Origin: Novosphingobium flavum
GTDB lineage: Bacteria; Pseudomonadota; Alphaproteobacteria; Sphingomonadales; Sphingomonadaceae
NCBI RefSeq assembly: GCF_014230315.1
Contig: NZ_JACLAW010000006.1
Span: 62,001 to 126,000 of the forward strand
Reading direction: 5' to 3'
DNA: 64,000 nt
Both the position numbers and the translations under genes were made by a program. Numbering within the stretch: position 1 is the first letter of the stretch; each line of letters begins with the position of its first letter. The notes below the pieces were generated by a model that had not been told where the DNA came from, searched no databases, and worked only from the letters and a program-made list of their open reading frames with translations. Below are positions 53,068 through 61,663 of the stretch, piece after piece.

Positions 53068-54090
53068 TCAGTCGTGCGTACCGCGCGTGGGCTCGGCGAG
53101 TCCGGCCACCTGCTTTTCGATCTCGGTGTTGTTGCGGTTGCATTCCTGCAGCACGCGGACGAAGCGCAGGGTTTCCGGCGTGCCGCTGACGAAGGGATTG
53201 GCCTCCTTGGGGAAGAGGCGCCGGTAGGCGATCCGCCCGGCCGTATCGTCGTAGGAGGGGTGGTTGCCGATATAGCCCTCGACATGCTCGTTGGCGATCA
53301 GGGAGAGGAAGCGTTCGGTCCAGGCCTCATATCCCGCGTGCATTTCGGGCGAGATGCGCCGGTTGGTGATCCCCCCGAAATAGGCGATGGTCGTGGCCCG
53401 GCCCTTGTCCTGCACTGGGATCAGCAGCGAGACCGAGCCCTTGGTGTGGCCCGGCGTGATGAACACCTTCAGCGCGGTGCCGCCAAGGCTCACCGTGTCG
53501 CCGTCCTTGATGTCGACGTCGAGCCGGGGCTGGGGCCGCGCCTTGTCGCCGGTGCGCAGGGCGGCCATGTCGTAGTCCACCTTGGGCATGTAGACCTTGG
53601 CCCCGTAGGTGTCCTGCAGGTACTTGGCCCCGCCGTAATGGTCGCCGTGGCCGTGGGAGACGAGGATGATCCTGATCCGCTTCGGGTCGAGCCCGAGCTT
53701 CTTCATCCCGGCGAGGATGTAGCGGTCGGCCTCGGCCTGGTCGTTCATCGTGTCGATCAGGATGATCCCCTCGGGCGTATCGACCGCCCAAGACCCGACC
53801 ACGCCGTTGCCGAGGTAGTAGAAATTGTCGAACACCCGCGCCGCGCCCGGATCGCGGATCACTTCCTGCGCGGTATAGGCCTGCTCGGGATAGCAGGTGA
53901 GCAGGGCCGTGTGCTTCCAGTTGCTCTCGCCCGCGGCGATCTCCAGCGCCTTGACCAGGTGCGGCTGGGCGATGCCGGCCGAGGCCGGGGTGGCATGAGG
54001 CGCCGCCTGCTGCGCCAGCGCCGCGCCCGGCGCCATCGCGCCGAGGGCCGCCGCCATGGCCAAACCCGTGTGAACTGCCTTGTTGATCAT
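53068..54090 (-). CDS. Subclass B3-like metallo-beta-lactamase fold hydrolase
   Basis: The 340-residue precursor has a signal peptide (AALGAMAPGAALA). Two zinc ions should be bound by SHGHGDHYGG (His-x-His-x-Asp-His), TPGHTKGS (His) and YIGNHPSYDD (His), the full ligand set and spacing of subclass B3. The alanine/leucine-rich N-terminal part (HLVKALEIAAGESNWKHTALLTCYPEQ) is longer than in most B3 enzymes. Activity on beta-lactams is plausible but not shown; a lactonase or other hydrolase role is possible. It stands 95 nt upstream of the tannase gene on the same strand. Confidence 0.8.
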   Translation of the reverse strand: MINKAVHTGLAMAAALGAMAPGAALAQQAAPHATPASAGIAQPHLVKALEIAAGESNWKHTALLTCYPEQAYTAQEVIRDPGAARVFDNFYYLGNGVVGSWAVDTPEGIILIDTMNDQAEADRYILAGMKKLGLDPKRIRIILVSHGHGDHYGGAKYLQDTYGAKVYMPKVDYDMAALRTGDKARPQPRLDVDIKDGDTVSLGGTALKVFITPGHTKGSVSLLIPVQDKGRATTIAYFGGITNRRISPEMHAGYEAWTERFLSLIANEHVEGYIGNHPSYDDTAGRIAYRRLFPKEANPFVSGTPETLRFVRVLQECNRNNTEIEKQVAGLAEPTRGTHD

Positions 54091-54253
54091 CGCTTTCCCG
54101 GTCCTGTCGTTTCACGGCAGGGTAGAGCGGATTGGCCCCGCCGGATATTCCGGAAATCGTTATGCCGCCCCATAACGTCGCGCTGTCCTGCCGGGTGCCC
54201 CGGTGCGAAAGGGCTTCCCGTCCCGGCCAAGCCCGCCTAAAGCGCGCCTCGCC

Positions 54254-55375
54254 ATGAACGATATCGACCGCGACCTGCTGCCCGAAGGGCTTGAGGACCG
54301 GCTGCCGGCGACGACGCCCGCGGCCACCCGTGTCACCCGCGCCATTCTCGACGCGATGGACGGGCACGGCTACGACCGGGTCCAGCCGCCGACGATCGAG
54401 TTCGAGAAGTCGATGGCCAGCCGCATGGCCGGGGTCCAGTCGCGCCGTATGTTCCGCTTCGTCGATCCGGCATCGCTCAGGATGATGGCGATCCGTTCGG
54501 ACATGACCGTGCAGGTCGGCCGCATCGCCGCGACGGGGCTTGCCGCCGCGCCGCGCCCGCTGCGGCTGTGCTATGCCGGGCAGGTCCTGACCATCAAGGG
54601 TGCCGGGCTCGATCCGGCGCGCGAGCGGCTGCAGGTCGGCATCGAACTGATCGGGGCTGACAGCGTGGCCGCCGCCGCCGAAGTGGTCAGCGTTGCGATC
54701 GAGGCGCTCGGCGCTGCCGGGGCGACCGGGATCTCGGTGGACTTCACCCTGCCGGACCTCGTCGATACCCTCGCCGAAAAGGCGCTGCCGCTGGAGCGCG
54801 GGCAGGTCGAACAGGTCCGCCGCGAGCTTGACGCCAAGGATGCCGGGGCGCTGGTTGCGGCCGGCGGCGCGGCCTATCTGCCGCTGCTCGAGGCGATCGG
54901 CCCGTTCGCCACGGCGATCGAGCGGCTCTGCGCCTTCGATGTCGGCGGGGCGCTCACCACCCGCATCGCCGCCCTGCGCGAAATCGCCGGGCGCGTTGCC
55001 GGCAAGGCGCGCCTCACGCTCGACCCGTCGGAGCGGCACGGCTTCGAATATCAGTCGTGGTTCGGCTTCACCATCTATGCCGACGGCGTGCGCGGCGCGC
55101 TGGGCCGGGGCGGCACTTACACCATCCTGTCGGACGGGGACGAGGGCGAACCGGCCACCGGCTTCTCGCTCTATCCCGACCCGCTGATCGACGCGCTCGC
55201 CGCCGCCGAGCAGGGCCGCGACACGCTGTTCCTGCCGCTCGGCCACGATCCGGAAGTGGCTATCCGCCTGCGCGCGATCGGCTGGCGCACCCGCGCCGCC
55301 CTCGCGCTGGAAGACGATGCCGGGGTGCTCGGCTGCACCTACTGGCTGGACGGCACCGAGGTTGTCCGGCTTTAG
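54254..55375 (+). CDS. hisZ: ATP phosphoribosyltransferase regulatory subunit HisZ
   Basis: The 373-residue protein is a histidyl-tRNA synthetase paralogue: LLPEGLEDRLPATTPAATRVTRAILDAMDGHGYDRVQPPTIEF, motif 2-like MFRFVDPASLRMMAIRSDMTVQVGRIA and RLCYAGQVL. It lacks the anticodon-binding domain and the full catalytic motifs, so it is HisZ, which pairs with a short HisG in histidine synthesis. HisG is not in the window. It is transcribed towards purA, but an opposed esterase gene lies between. Confidence 0.92.
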   Translation: MNDIDRDLLPEGLEDRLPATTPAATRVTRAILDAMDGHGYDRVQPPTIEFEKSMASRMAGVQSRRMFRFVDPASLRMMAIRSDMTVQVGRIAATGLAAAPRPLRLCYAGQVLTIKGAGLDPARERLQVGIELIGADSVAAAAEVVSVAIEALGAAGATGISVDFTLPDLVDTLAEKALPLERGQVEQVRRELDAKDAGALVAAGGAAYLPLLEAIGPFATAIERLCAFDVGGALTTRIAALREIAGRVAGKARLTLDPSERHGFEYQSWFGFTIYADGVRGALGRGGTYTILSDGDEGEPATGFSLYPDPLIDALAAAEQGRDTLFLPLGHDPEVAIRLRAIGWRTRAALALEDDAGVLGCTYWLDGTEVVRL

Positions 55376-55378
55376 GCG

Positions 55379-56311
55379 CTAGCCGGCGAACACCCGCTTC
55401 AGCCAGTCGTCCACCACTGGTGTCGCGGCATAGGCGGGATCGCCGAGGCTGCGGTTGATCTCCATGTGTCCGGCAAGGCCATTGCCCGGAAAGTCCTGCC
55501 GCTCGACCGTGCTGCCCCCGGCCTTGAGCGCGGTTTCGAGTTCCTTGGCCTGGGCGATCCCGTCGCTGCGCTGGACATGGAGCAGGAGGAAGCGCGGGGC
55601 GTTCGGCCCGGCTGCCTGAGCCGTTGGGGAAAGCGCGCGCTGGCGCGCCGGATCGGTGCCGAAGGCCTGGGCATAGACCTTCTGCATCACCTGCGGCCCT
55701 TGCCTCAGCTGCGCCGGGACGTCGTAGGCCGCGCCGTCGATCGGGATTACCCCCGCGACATCGCCGAACGAGAGCCCGGCAGCCCTGAGATAGCGCTCGT
55801 CCGTGCCGACCAGCGCCACGAGTTGCGCCCCCGCGCTGTGGCCCATCAGCACCACGCGGCGACGGTCGATCCCGAGTTTGTCCGCCCGCGCCAGCAGGGC
55901 CTTCAGCGCCGCGGCCACGTCTGCGGCCTGTTGCTCGACCGTCGCCTCGGGCACCAGCCGGTAATTGATCGAGGCGAAGGCATAGCCTTCCGCCGGGTAA
56001 TGGGCGGGCTTCCAGCGCCCGGTGGCATTGTCCTTGGTGCCGCGCTGCCAGCCGCCGCCATGGACGAAGACGATGAGTGGGGCAGGGGACTTCACCCCTG
56101 CCGCCGGCCAGAAATCGAGCACCTGCAGCGGATCGCTGCCATAGGCGATGGTGGCGGCCGCGCGCGCCGCCGGGGCGCCGGCCTCGGCCTTCTGCGCGCG
56201 CTCGGCCATGCGCTGGCGCAGCCGCTCGCGCAGCAGGCCCTGCGCCTCGGCGGCGGTGAGCGAAGTGAGCGTGATGGTGGCCGCCAGGGTCAGCAGCAAG
56301 GGCCTGCGCAT
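55379..56311 (-). CDS. Secreted alpha/beta hydrolase (carboxylesterase-like)
   Basis: The 310-residue precursor has a signal peptide ending AAEAQ, an Arg-rich helical linker, then LIVFVHGGGWQRGT (oxyanion HGGGW), LMGHSAGAQLVAL (nucleophile Ser), and a late GLAGHMEINRSLGD with the probable catalytic His. It belongs to the hormone-sensitive-lipase-like or BD-FAE esterase group. Its stop is 3 nt from that of hisZ (convergent). It appears inserted between hisZ and purA, which are often neighbours in sphingomonads. Confidence 0.85.
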   Translation of the reverse strand: MRRPLLLTLAATITLTSLTAAEAQGLLRERLRQRMAERAQKAEAGAPAARAAATIAYGSDPLQVLDFWPAAGVKSPAPLIVFVHGGGWQRGTKDNATGRWKPAHYPAEGYAFASINYRLVPEATVEQQAADVAAALKALLARADKLGIDRRRVVLMGHSAGAQLVALVGTDERYLRAAGLSFGDVAGVIPIDGAAYDVPAQLRQGPQVMQKVYAQAFGTDPARQRALSPTAQAAGPNAPRFLLLHVQRSDGIAQAKELETALKAGGSTVERQDFPGNGLAGHMEINRSLGDPAYAATPVVDDWLKRVFAG

Positions 56312-56490
56312 GGTGAAGTCCTCCCGAAGAACAGTGTGTGCCGTGCGATCCCGGCGCGCAAACCAGCCTAAAACGGCTGAACCGAAGCTGACTGCGCAGG
56401 TTGGGGCGCTGACTCACCTTGCCCTTCCGCGCGCGAGGGCCTAGGGCGCGCGGCGGACCCTTTCGGCAACAGATAAAGAGCAGGAACCAC

Positions 56491-57780
56491 GTGGCCAACG
56501 TCACCGTGATCGGCGCCCAGTGGGGCGATGAAGGCAAGGGCAAGATCGTCGACTGGCTGGCAAGCCGCGCCGATGCCGTGGTGCGCTTCCAGGGCGGCCA
56601 CAATGCGGGCCACACCCTCGTGGTGGGCGAGCAGGTCTACAAGCTGTCGCTGCTCCCCTCGGGCATCGTCACCGGCACCCTGTCGATCATCGGCAACGGC
56701 GTCGTGCTCGATCCGTGGCACCTCAAGTCCGAGATCGCCAAGCTCGAATCGCAGGGCGTGGTAATCAACACCAGCAACTTTGCGATTGCCGACAATTGCC
56801 CGCTGATCCTGCCGCTGCACCGCGATCTCGACGGGCTGCGCGAACAGGCCGCCGGCGCCGGCAAGATCGGCACCACCGGCCGCGGCATCGGCCCGGCCTA
56901 TGAAGACAAGGTCGGCCGCCGCGCGATCCGCGTCTGCGATCTCGCCCACCTCGATTCGCTCGATGCTCAGCTCGACCGGCTCTGCGCCCACCACGATGCG
57001 CTGCGCGCCGGCTTCGGCCAGCCTCCGGTGGACCGCGAGGCCCTGCTCACCGAACTGCGCGAGATCGCGCCTTTCGTGCTGCAATATGCCGAGCCTTCGT
57101 GGAAGCGGCTGCAGACCGTGCGCAAGGCCGGCGCGCGCATCCTGTTCGAGGGCGCGCAGGGCGTGCTGCTCGACGTCGATCACGGCACCTATCCCTTCGT
57201 CACCTCGTCCAACACGGTCAGCGGCACGGCGGCTTCCGGCTCGGGCCTCGGCCCCAATGCCACCGGCTTCGTCCTCGGCATCGTCAAGGCCTATACCACC
57301 CGCGTCGGCTCGGGCCCGTTTCCGACCGAGCTGGAGGACGAGACCGGCCAGCGCCTCGGGGAACGCGGCCACGAATTCGGCACGGTCACCGGGCGCAAGC
57401 GCCGCTGCGGCTGGTTCGATGCCGTGCTGGTGCGCCAGTCCTGCGCCATCTCGGGCGTGACCGGCATTGCCCTCACCAAGCTCGACGTGCTCGACGGGTT
57501 CGACAAGGTGCGGATCTGCACCGGCTATCGCTTGGGCGGCAAGGTGCTGGACTATTTCCCCAGCCACGCCGCCGATCAGGCCGGGGTCGAGCCGATCTAC
57601 GAGGAAATGGACGGCTGGAACGGCACCACCGCCGGTGCCCGCTCCTGGGCCGATCTGCCTGCCCAGGCGATCAAGTACATCCAGCGCGTGCAGGAACTGA
57701 TCGAGACCCCGGTGGCCCTCGTTTCCACCAGCCCCGAGCGCGAGGACACGATCCTCGTGCGCGATCCCTTCGTGGATTGA
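56491..57780 (+). CDS. purA: Adenylosuccinate synthetase PurA
   Basis: The 429-residue enzyme starts at GTG 56491 (AGGA five bases upstream) and begins [23 protein letters not shown], the GTP-binding and catalytic Asp13/His41 region (QGGHNAGHT follows). Other motifs are [35 protein letters not shown] and [10 protein letters not shown]. It converts IMP to adenylosuccinate. The ldt gene starts 7 nt after its stop. Confidence 0.97.
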   Translation: MANVTVIGAQWGDEGKGKIVDWLASRADAVVRFQGGHNAGHTLVVGEQVYKLSLLPSGIVTGTLSIIGNGVVLDPWHLKSEIAKLESQGVVINTSNFAIADNCPLILPLHRDLDGLREQAAGAGKIGTTGRGIGPAYEDKVGRRAIRVCDLAHLDSLDAQLDRLCAHHDALRAGFGQPPVDREALLTELREIAPFVLQYAEPSWKRLQTVRKAGARILFEGAQGVLLDVDHGTYPFVTSSNTVSGTAASGSGLGPNATGFVLGIVKAYTTRVGSGPFPTELEDETGQRLGERGHEFGTVTGRKRRCGWFDAVLVRQSCAISGVTGIALTKLDVLDGFDKVRICTGYRLGGKVLDYFPSHAADQAGVEPIYEEMDGWNGTTAGARSWADLPAQAIKYIQRVQELIETPVALVSTSPEREDTILVRDPFVD

Positions 57781-57787
57781 TCGGGTG

Positions 57788-58285
57788 ATGCGCCGCCTGC
57801 TCCTCACCGGGATGCTGGCGGCGCTGCTCACCGCTCCTGCCGCCGCGGCTCATGCCGAGCCGGGCGAGGTCGCCCGCGTCCTCGTCGAAAAGGGCGCGCG
57901 CCGCCTGACTCTGTTCGACGAGGCCGATCGCCCGCTCAGGGTCATCACCGGCCTTCAGCTCGGTTTCGCCCCGACCGGCCCCAAGCGGCAGCAGGGCGAT
58001 GGCCGCACGCCCGAGGGGCGCTACACGATCGACTACGGCAACGAGGCGAGCGGCTATCACCTCTCGCTCCACATCTCCTATCCCGCCCCGGCCGACCGCG
58101 CCCGCGCGGCTGCAACCGGGCGCTCTCCCGGCGGCGACATCTTCATTCACGGCCAGCCCAACTCCCTCCGAAACGGACGTATTTCGGGCGACTGGACCGC
58201 CGGCTGCATCGCCGTTTCCAACGAGGAAATCGAGCAATTATGGGCACTTGTGCCCGATGGCACGCCGATCGACCTCCTTCCGTAA
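57788..58285 (+). CDS. YkuD-type L,D-transpeptidase
   Basis: The 165-residue precursor (start ATG 57788; GTG 57785 also possible) has a signal peptide ending AAAHA. The YkuD core has GDIFIHGQPNSLRNG with the conserved His and DWTAGCIAVSNEEIEQL with the catalytic Cys. The usual Arg two residues after Cys is replaced by Val. The enzyme would cross-link or edit peptidoglycan in the periplasm. It is close behind purA and may be co-transcribed. Confidence 0.88.
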   Translation: MRRLLLTGMLAALLTAPAAAAHAEPGEVARVLVEKGARRLTLFDEADRPLRVITGLQLGFAPTGPKRQQGDGRTPEGRYTIDYGNEASGYHLSLHISYPAPADRARAAATGRSPGGDIFIHGQPNSLRNGRISGDWTAGCIAVSNEEIEQLWALVPDGTPIDLLP

Positions 58286-58301
58286 TTGTGCCTATGTATT
58301 C

Positions 58302-58330
58302 TTGACAGGTTCCATTTCTGTTCTAATTAT
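58302..58330 (+). promoter_or_regulatory. Sigma-70 type promoter for the MarR-like regulator
   Basis: TTGACA (58302-58307) and AATTAT (58325-58330) are separated by 17 nt. This is an unusually consensus-like and AT-rich promoter for this GC-rich DNA. It ends 27 nt before the ATG at 58357. Confidence 0.7.
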
Positions 58331-58356
58331 GTTCGAAAGGAACGGAGTTGGAACAA

Positions 58357-59469
58357 ATGGGCATGGAAACGGCACTTGATCTGGGCATCCCCGCATTCCC
58401 GGCCGAGCCTCTGGTCGTTTCCCCGGTGGCCATCGCCGGGGCCGATTTCGCCTATGCCGCCGCCGGTAACCACGGCCCGGCCAACCACATGGGCGGGATC
58501 GCGCTCACCGTGGCGATCTATGCCGATCGCCCGCACCTGCGCGAACAATTGCGGGAAGATGCGCTCGTCGCCGGATATCGCGTCTCGCGCTGCCTTGGTC
58601 TTGAAGCGCTGATCGAAGGGGATTTGCGCCCGCTCGCCGAAGTCGTGCTGGTCGATTGCCCCCGGCCCGATGGCGCCGCGCTCGCCGCCCTCTCGCGGCT
58701 CGACATGCGCGTGGCCCAGGCCGGGGCCCAACTCATCGTCTCGACCACGCCAGCCGGGCTGGAAGACGTTTTTGCCTGTCTCGATCAATCCAATCCGCAG
58801 CTCCTCGTCGATGCCGGGATGACCGATCTGGCCCTTTCGCTCGGCCGCGCCATGGCGCTCGCCCCGGGCCGCAGCGTGCGCGAAATGGCGGATGAGGACC
58901 GGATGCAACTGATGCGGCTGACCGAACAGGTCGGCCGCCTCGCCGCCCGGCTGGGGGAGGGCGGGCCGGATTATGGACGACTGGGCGAAGCCGGGCCGGG
59001 CGAAGCAAGGCCGGGTAACGGGCGGGTCGAATCTCCCGCAATCGCCTTTCGCGGCGCCGCAGCCGAGGCTGGCCTGCGTCTCGTCACCCCGGCCAATACC
59101 GAATTTCCCGATCCGCAAGTGGTCCGCCGCATTCTGCGCCAGCGTCAGCAGCGCCAGCGTTTCTTCGATGCCGATCTTTTCGCCGATCCGGCCTGGGACA
59201 TGCTGCTCGATCTCGCCGCCGCCCGCGCCGAACGCAAGCAGGTCTCGGTGACCTCGCTGTGCATTGCCGCCGGCGTCCCGCCAACCACGGCCCTGCGCTG
59301 GATCGGCCAGCTCCAGCAGGCCGGCCTGTTCCAGCGGGTCGAGGACAAGGCCGACCGCCGCCGCGCCTTCATCGCCCTGACCGACAAGGCCGCCGAAGGC
59401 ATGGCCCGCTACTTCGCCGCCGTCGGCCTCACCGGCAACCGCACTGCCGCCCAATCCCTCCCGGTCTGA
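58357..59469 (+). CDS. Regulator with pseudo-receiver-like N-terminus and MarR-type winged helix
   Basis: The protein is 370 residues from ATG 58357 (GGAG nine bases before); a TTG at 58348 is the alternative. Residues ~45-170 alternate strands and helices like a receiver (LTVAIYADRPHLREQLRED, AEVVLVDCPRPDG, LIVSTTPAGLEDV, QLLVDAG) but lack a clear phosphorylation pocket. A low-complexity linker (GEAGPGEARPG) follows. Residues ~275-350 form a MarR-like winged helix (VSVTSLCIAAGVPPTTALRWIGQLQQAGLFQRVEDKADRR). It is probably a DNA-binding regulator; its targets are unknown. Confidence 0.72.
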   Translation: MGMETALDLGIPAFPAEPLVVSPVAIAGADFAYAAAGNHGPANHMGGIALTVAIYADRPHLREQLREDALVAGYRVSRCLGLEALIEGDLRPLAEVVLVDCPRPDGAALAALSRLDMRVAQAGAQLIVSTTPAGLEDVFACLDQSNPQLLVDAGMTDLALSLGRAMALAPGRSVREMADEDRMQLMRLTEQVGRLAARLGEGGPDYGRLGEAGPGEARPGNGRVESPAIAFRGAAAEAGLRLVTPANTEFPDPQVVRRILRQRQQRQRFFDADLFADPAWDMLLDLAAARAERKQVSVTSLCIAAGVPPTTALRWIGQLQQAGLFQRVEDKADRRRAFIALTDKAAEGMARYFAAVGLTGNRTAAQSLPV

Positions 59470-59489
59470 GAGGGCCGCCCGCCCTCACG

Positions 59490-59530
59490 GCGCGGGTCCG
59501 GCCCACAACGACAGGCGGCCGGACCCGCGC
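59490..59530. terminator. GC-rich hairpin after the regulator gene
   Basis: GCGCGGGTCCGGCC and GGCCGGACCCGCGC (14-base arms) flank a 13-nt loop, 21 nt after the stop. There is no T-run. It marks the last host-like DNA before the low-GC accessory region; the rest of the spacer to 59746 has no gene. Confidence 0.6.
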
Positions 59531-59589
59531 TGCGGATCCGGCCATAACTGCCTGTTTTCACGGAAAGACGCGGTGCGCCGATCAGAAAA

Positions 59590-59606
59590 TGGTGCCAGAA
59601 GAGGAC
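59590..59606 (-). other. Possible attachment-site remnant (tRNA-Leu 3' end-like)
   Basis: On the minus strand the sequence reads GTCCTCTTCTGGCACCA. From memory this resembles the T-arm/acceptor end of alphaproteobacterial tRNA-Leu, minus one G. No other part of a tRNA is present. It stands at the point where base composition changes, as expected of the copied target end left by an integrated element. Confidence 0.35.
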
Positions 59607-59746
59607 CGGAGGGGTACACCTCTGAAGTGGCGGATTTCTGCCGTTCTTAGACCACCTGGTCGAGAGTGCGTGTACCGCCTCGGTGTACGACTTTCAACCG
59701 ACGTTTTCAACATTGTGCTTTGGCCGGAGCCTACTCCGCTGAGAGC

Positions 59747-60301
59747 TCAATAGATCGTCACGCCAAACGATGCGTATGCCTCCTTCGTGTACCATGTCAG
59801 CGCTCCCTGCGGGGGCGTCGACAAGTTGAACTGGTGGATGGCGGCTGTGAGTACGCGCCGCTGAAAAGGGACGTGGATGACACGTGCCGTGCCGCTGTTT
59901 ATCCGGCTGGCCAAGGCGGTCGGCCACAGGTGGCTTAACTCGCCGGGTGCCATAATCCAGTCGTACCCGACATAGGCGGCGATGATGGGTATGCCGCATG
60001 CATCAACGGCCTGGCCTATCTCGTATGGCACCCAGTCCGTGTCCTCGCGTGTCGTGGAACTCAAGATCAACACCATGTTCTTGGAGTTTCCCAGCCGGGA
60101 ACGCAGACTGCGCATCAAGGTTTCCCTTGCGCTCGTGTCTCGGACGGCTGCGGTCTTTTCGTGACTGTTGACGAACCGGAAATCGACGTCCGCATTCTCA
60201 TGCCACGCCTTCATGATGTTGTAATACCGGATGTCCGATGCTGTCGGGTCTGTGGTGCCGCCTGCATGAAATGCGACATACGTTCCGTTGCGGTAGGCCA
60301 T
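59747..60301 (-). CDS. thsB: TIR-like protein, ThsB of a type II Thoeris-like system
   Basis: The 184-residue protein is a single TIR-like domain of the ThsB/DUF1863 group: GTYVAFHAGGTTDPTASDIRYY, then FRFVNSHEKTAAVRDTS, NMVLILSSTTREDTDWVPYEIGQAV (Glu94 is the likely catalytic glutamate) and IIAAYVGY. In Thoeris, ThsB senses phage and converts NAD+ to a signal molecule; in type II systems this is reported to be histidine-ADP-ribose. Its start overlaps the thsA stop by one base (TGATG), so the two are coupled. The composition is lower in GC than that of host genes. Confidence 0.82.
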   Translation of the reverse strand: MAYRNGTYVAFHAGGTTDPTASDIRYYNIMKAWHENADVDFRFVNSHEKTAAVRDTSARETLMRSLRSRLGNSKNMVLILSSTTREDTDWVPYEIGQAVDACGIPIIAAYVGYDWIMAPGELSHLWPTALASRINSGTARVIHVPFQRRVLTAAIHQFNLSTPPQGALTWYTKEAYASFGVTIY

Positions 60302-61173
60302 CAGTGGCTCCAGTCTCTCGCAATTTCACGAAGGTCCAGGTGCTCGAAGCATCCGAGCGGCGGAACAATCGCGATTTCGTCAGGTAACCTCAGCCTGCGA
60401 GCGTAATCGACCAGGGACAGTACGAGTAGCCGAAGCAGGTGCTGCGGCTGGAGGTTGATGGACGCCCGCCCGTTACCAATCAGGGGGAGGGCGAGAGGGC
60501 GGCCATTGTTGCGATCATGAACGGCCTGCCATGCTGCCGCCATCGCCGCCCAGAACTCGTGGACGGTCGTGGATGCCTTGCCCGTGGCCAAATCGGTATG
60601 GGTCAGCGCCACCAAAAACGCCTGCCGCGCCCCTAACTGAAGGTTTGCCGTCGTGCCGATGGGGTATCTGGTCGACGGTAAATTGGGCCGGTGGACGGCT
60701 TCACCCGGCACTCCAGCAAGTGCGGCGTCGACGCTCGCGCGGAAGCGCTGCAGGTCTCCCTGGAACTCCCCCAAGATCAGTTGCCCGTGCAGGGATGATT
60801 GGTCGACAAGGGTCCCGAGCGAGTGATCGAAGAACTCGTTGACGGCCAGGAGGAGGTCCGCATCTCCGGCAAAGAAGTCACCGTAGCGAAGCGTGACGTG
60901 GGTCGATGTGGTGGGAACCCTGAAGCGGACCGATGAGGGCTCCCAAACAGCCCTCAGGAAGGCAAGGATAGCGATGATGGCAATGCACCCGAGGTATGCT
61001 TGATGGTGAGCGTCGAAATAGTCCTTCGCGTCTGTGGACACCCGAGTAGCGATCTCCGTTACCAGCCAGACCGCGCCCAACGCACTGAGCGCCGAACTTC
61101 CCCCACGGGTGAGCCGCCGTTTTAGGCCAAGCGTCAGCGCTCTCCACCACCACAACAGAAATCCGCTATTCAT
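60301..61173 (-). CDS. thsA: Two-helix membrane protein with macro domain, ThsA of a type II Thoeris-like system
   Basis: The 290-residue protein starts at ATG 61173, which has TAGGAG eight bases upstream; an upstream in-frame ATG at 61209 lacks this. Two hydrophobic helices (about residues 26-46 and 58-75) are followed by a domain with macro features: VTLRYGDFFAGDADLLLAVN, YPIGTTANLQLGARQAFLVAL and the Gly-rich loop LPLIGNGRASI. The 2TM-macro layout next to a TIR gene is that of the type II Thoeris effector, whose macro domain binds the TIR-made signal and whose helices attack the membrane. Macro assignment is from pattern, not alignment. Confidence 0.8.
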   Translation of the reverse strand: MNSGFLLWWWRALTLGLKRRLTRGGSSALSALGAVWLVTEIATRVSTDAKDYFDAHHQAYLGCIAIIAILAFLRAVWEPSSVRFRVPTTSTHVTLRYGDFFAGDADLLLAVNEFFDHSLGTLVDQSSLHGQLILGEFQGDLQRFRASVDAALAGVPGEAVHRPNLPSTRYPIGTTANLQLGARQAFLVALTHTDLATGKASTTVHEFWAAMAAAWQAVHDRNNGRPLALPLIGNGRASINLQPQHLLRLLVLSLVDYARRLRLPDEIAIVPPLGCFEHLDLREIARDWSH

Positions 61174-61663
61174 TGCTCGCGCTCCTACAGGAACGCAGTC
61201 TCCATGCACATGGGAAGGCCTCGCATAGTTGGGGATTTCGCTGCGCTTGAAAATGTGGTTGCGGTCCGACCTATGTGCACATCGCCAGCGAAGCGCCAGT
61301 TCTCGAAGCTGAGGATCGCATTATTCGCCGGTACCATTGATCGGCCAGGGAGGGACCCAAAAGAGCCTCACCGACGTCTGAAGCCGATTTGCCGTTCGAG
61401 GCTGGAGTGTATCTATCCTGAGTTTCATGCTGGGGGCGAGAGTCAGGTCGCGAGAAGCACTCCCACGTTACAACTCGGCATGCTGCGACATTCGGCCACA
61501 CAGCAATGCCTCCGAACCTCGATTGTACGCCTGTGGGTCCAGAACTTGTACCTTGTGGCCCACGGCGATCCGGCGGCTCCTGGTTGGTCGGAAAGATACT
61601 TGACAGAATAATGGGCCATAGCTCATATATTGAGCATATCTTTCGGACCATCTGGAGCAACCC
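61174..61663. other. 490-nt spacer between divergent thsA and recombinase genes
   Basis: The spacer should hold the thsA promoter on the minus strand and the recombinase promoter on the plus strand (61600-61635). Open frames across it (for example 61204-61611 on the plus strand) lack a convincing ribosome site and recognisable sequence, so no gene is called. Composition is mixed and lower in GC than the host. Confidence 0.5.
61600..61635 (+). promoter_or_regulatory. Recombinase promoter with overlapping palindromic operator
   Basis: TTGACA (61600-61605) is followed 17 nt later by TCATAT (61623-61628). The -10 region is embedded in the inverted repeat GCTCA-TATAT-TGAGC (61621-61635). A dimer bound there would block RNA polymerase, which fits self-repression by the recombinase or another element protein. 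Confidence 0.6.

Noticed and set aside
61204..61611. Open frame of 135 codons between thsA and the recombinase
   Set aside because: No good ribosome site, no recognisable domain, and unusual composition; more likely regulatory spacer or decayed DNA.
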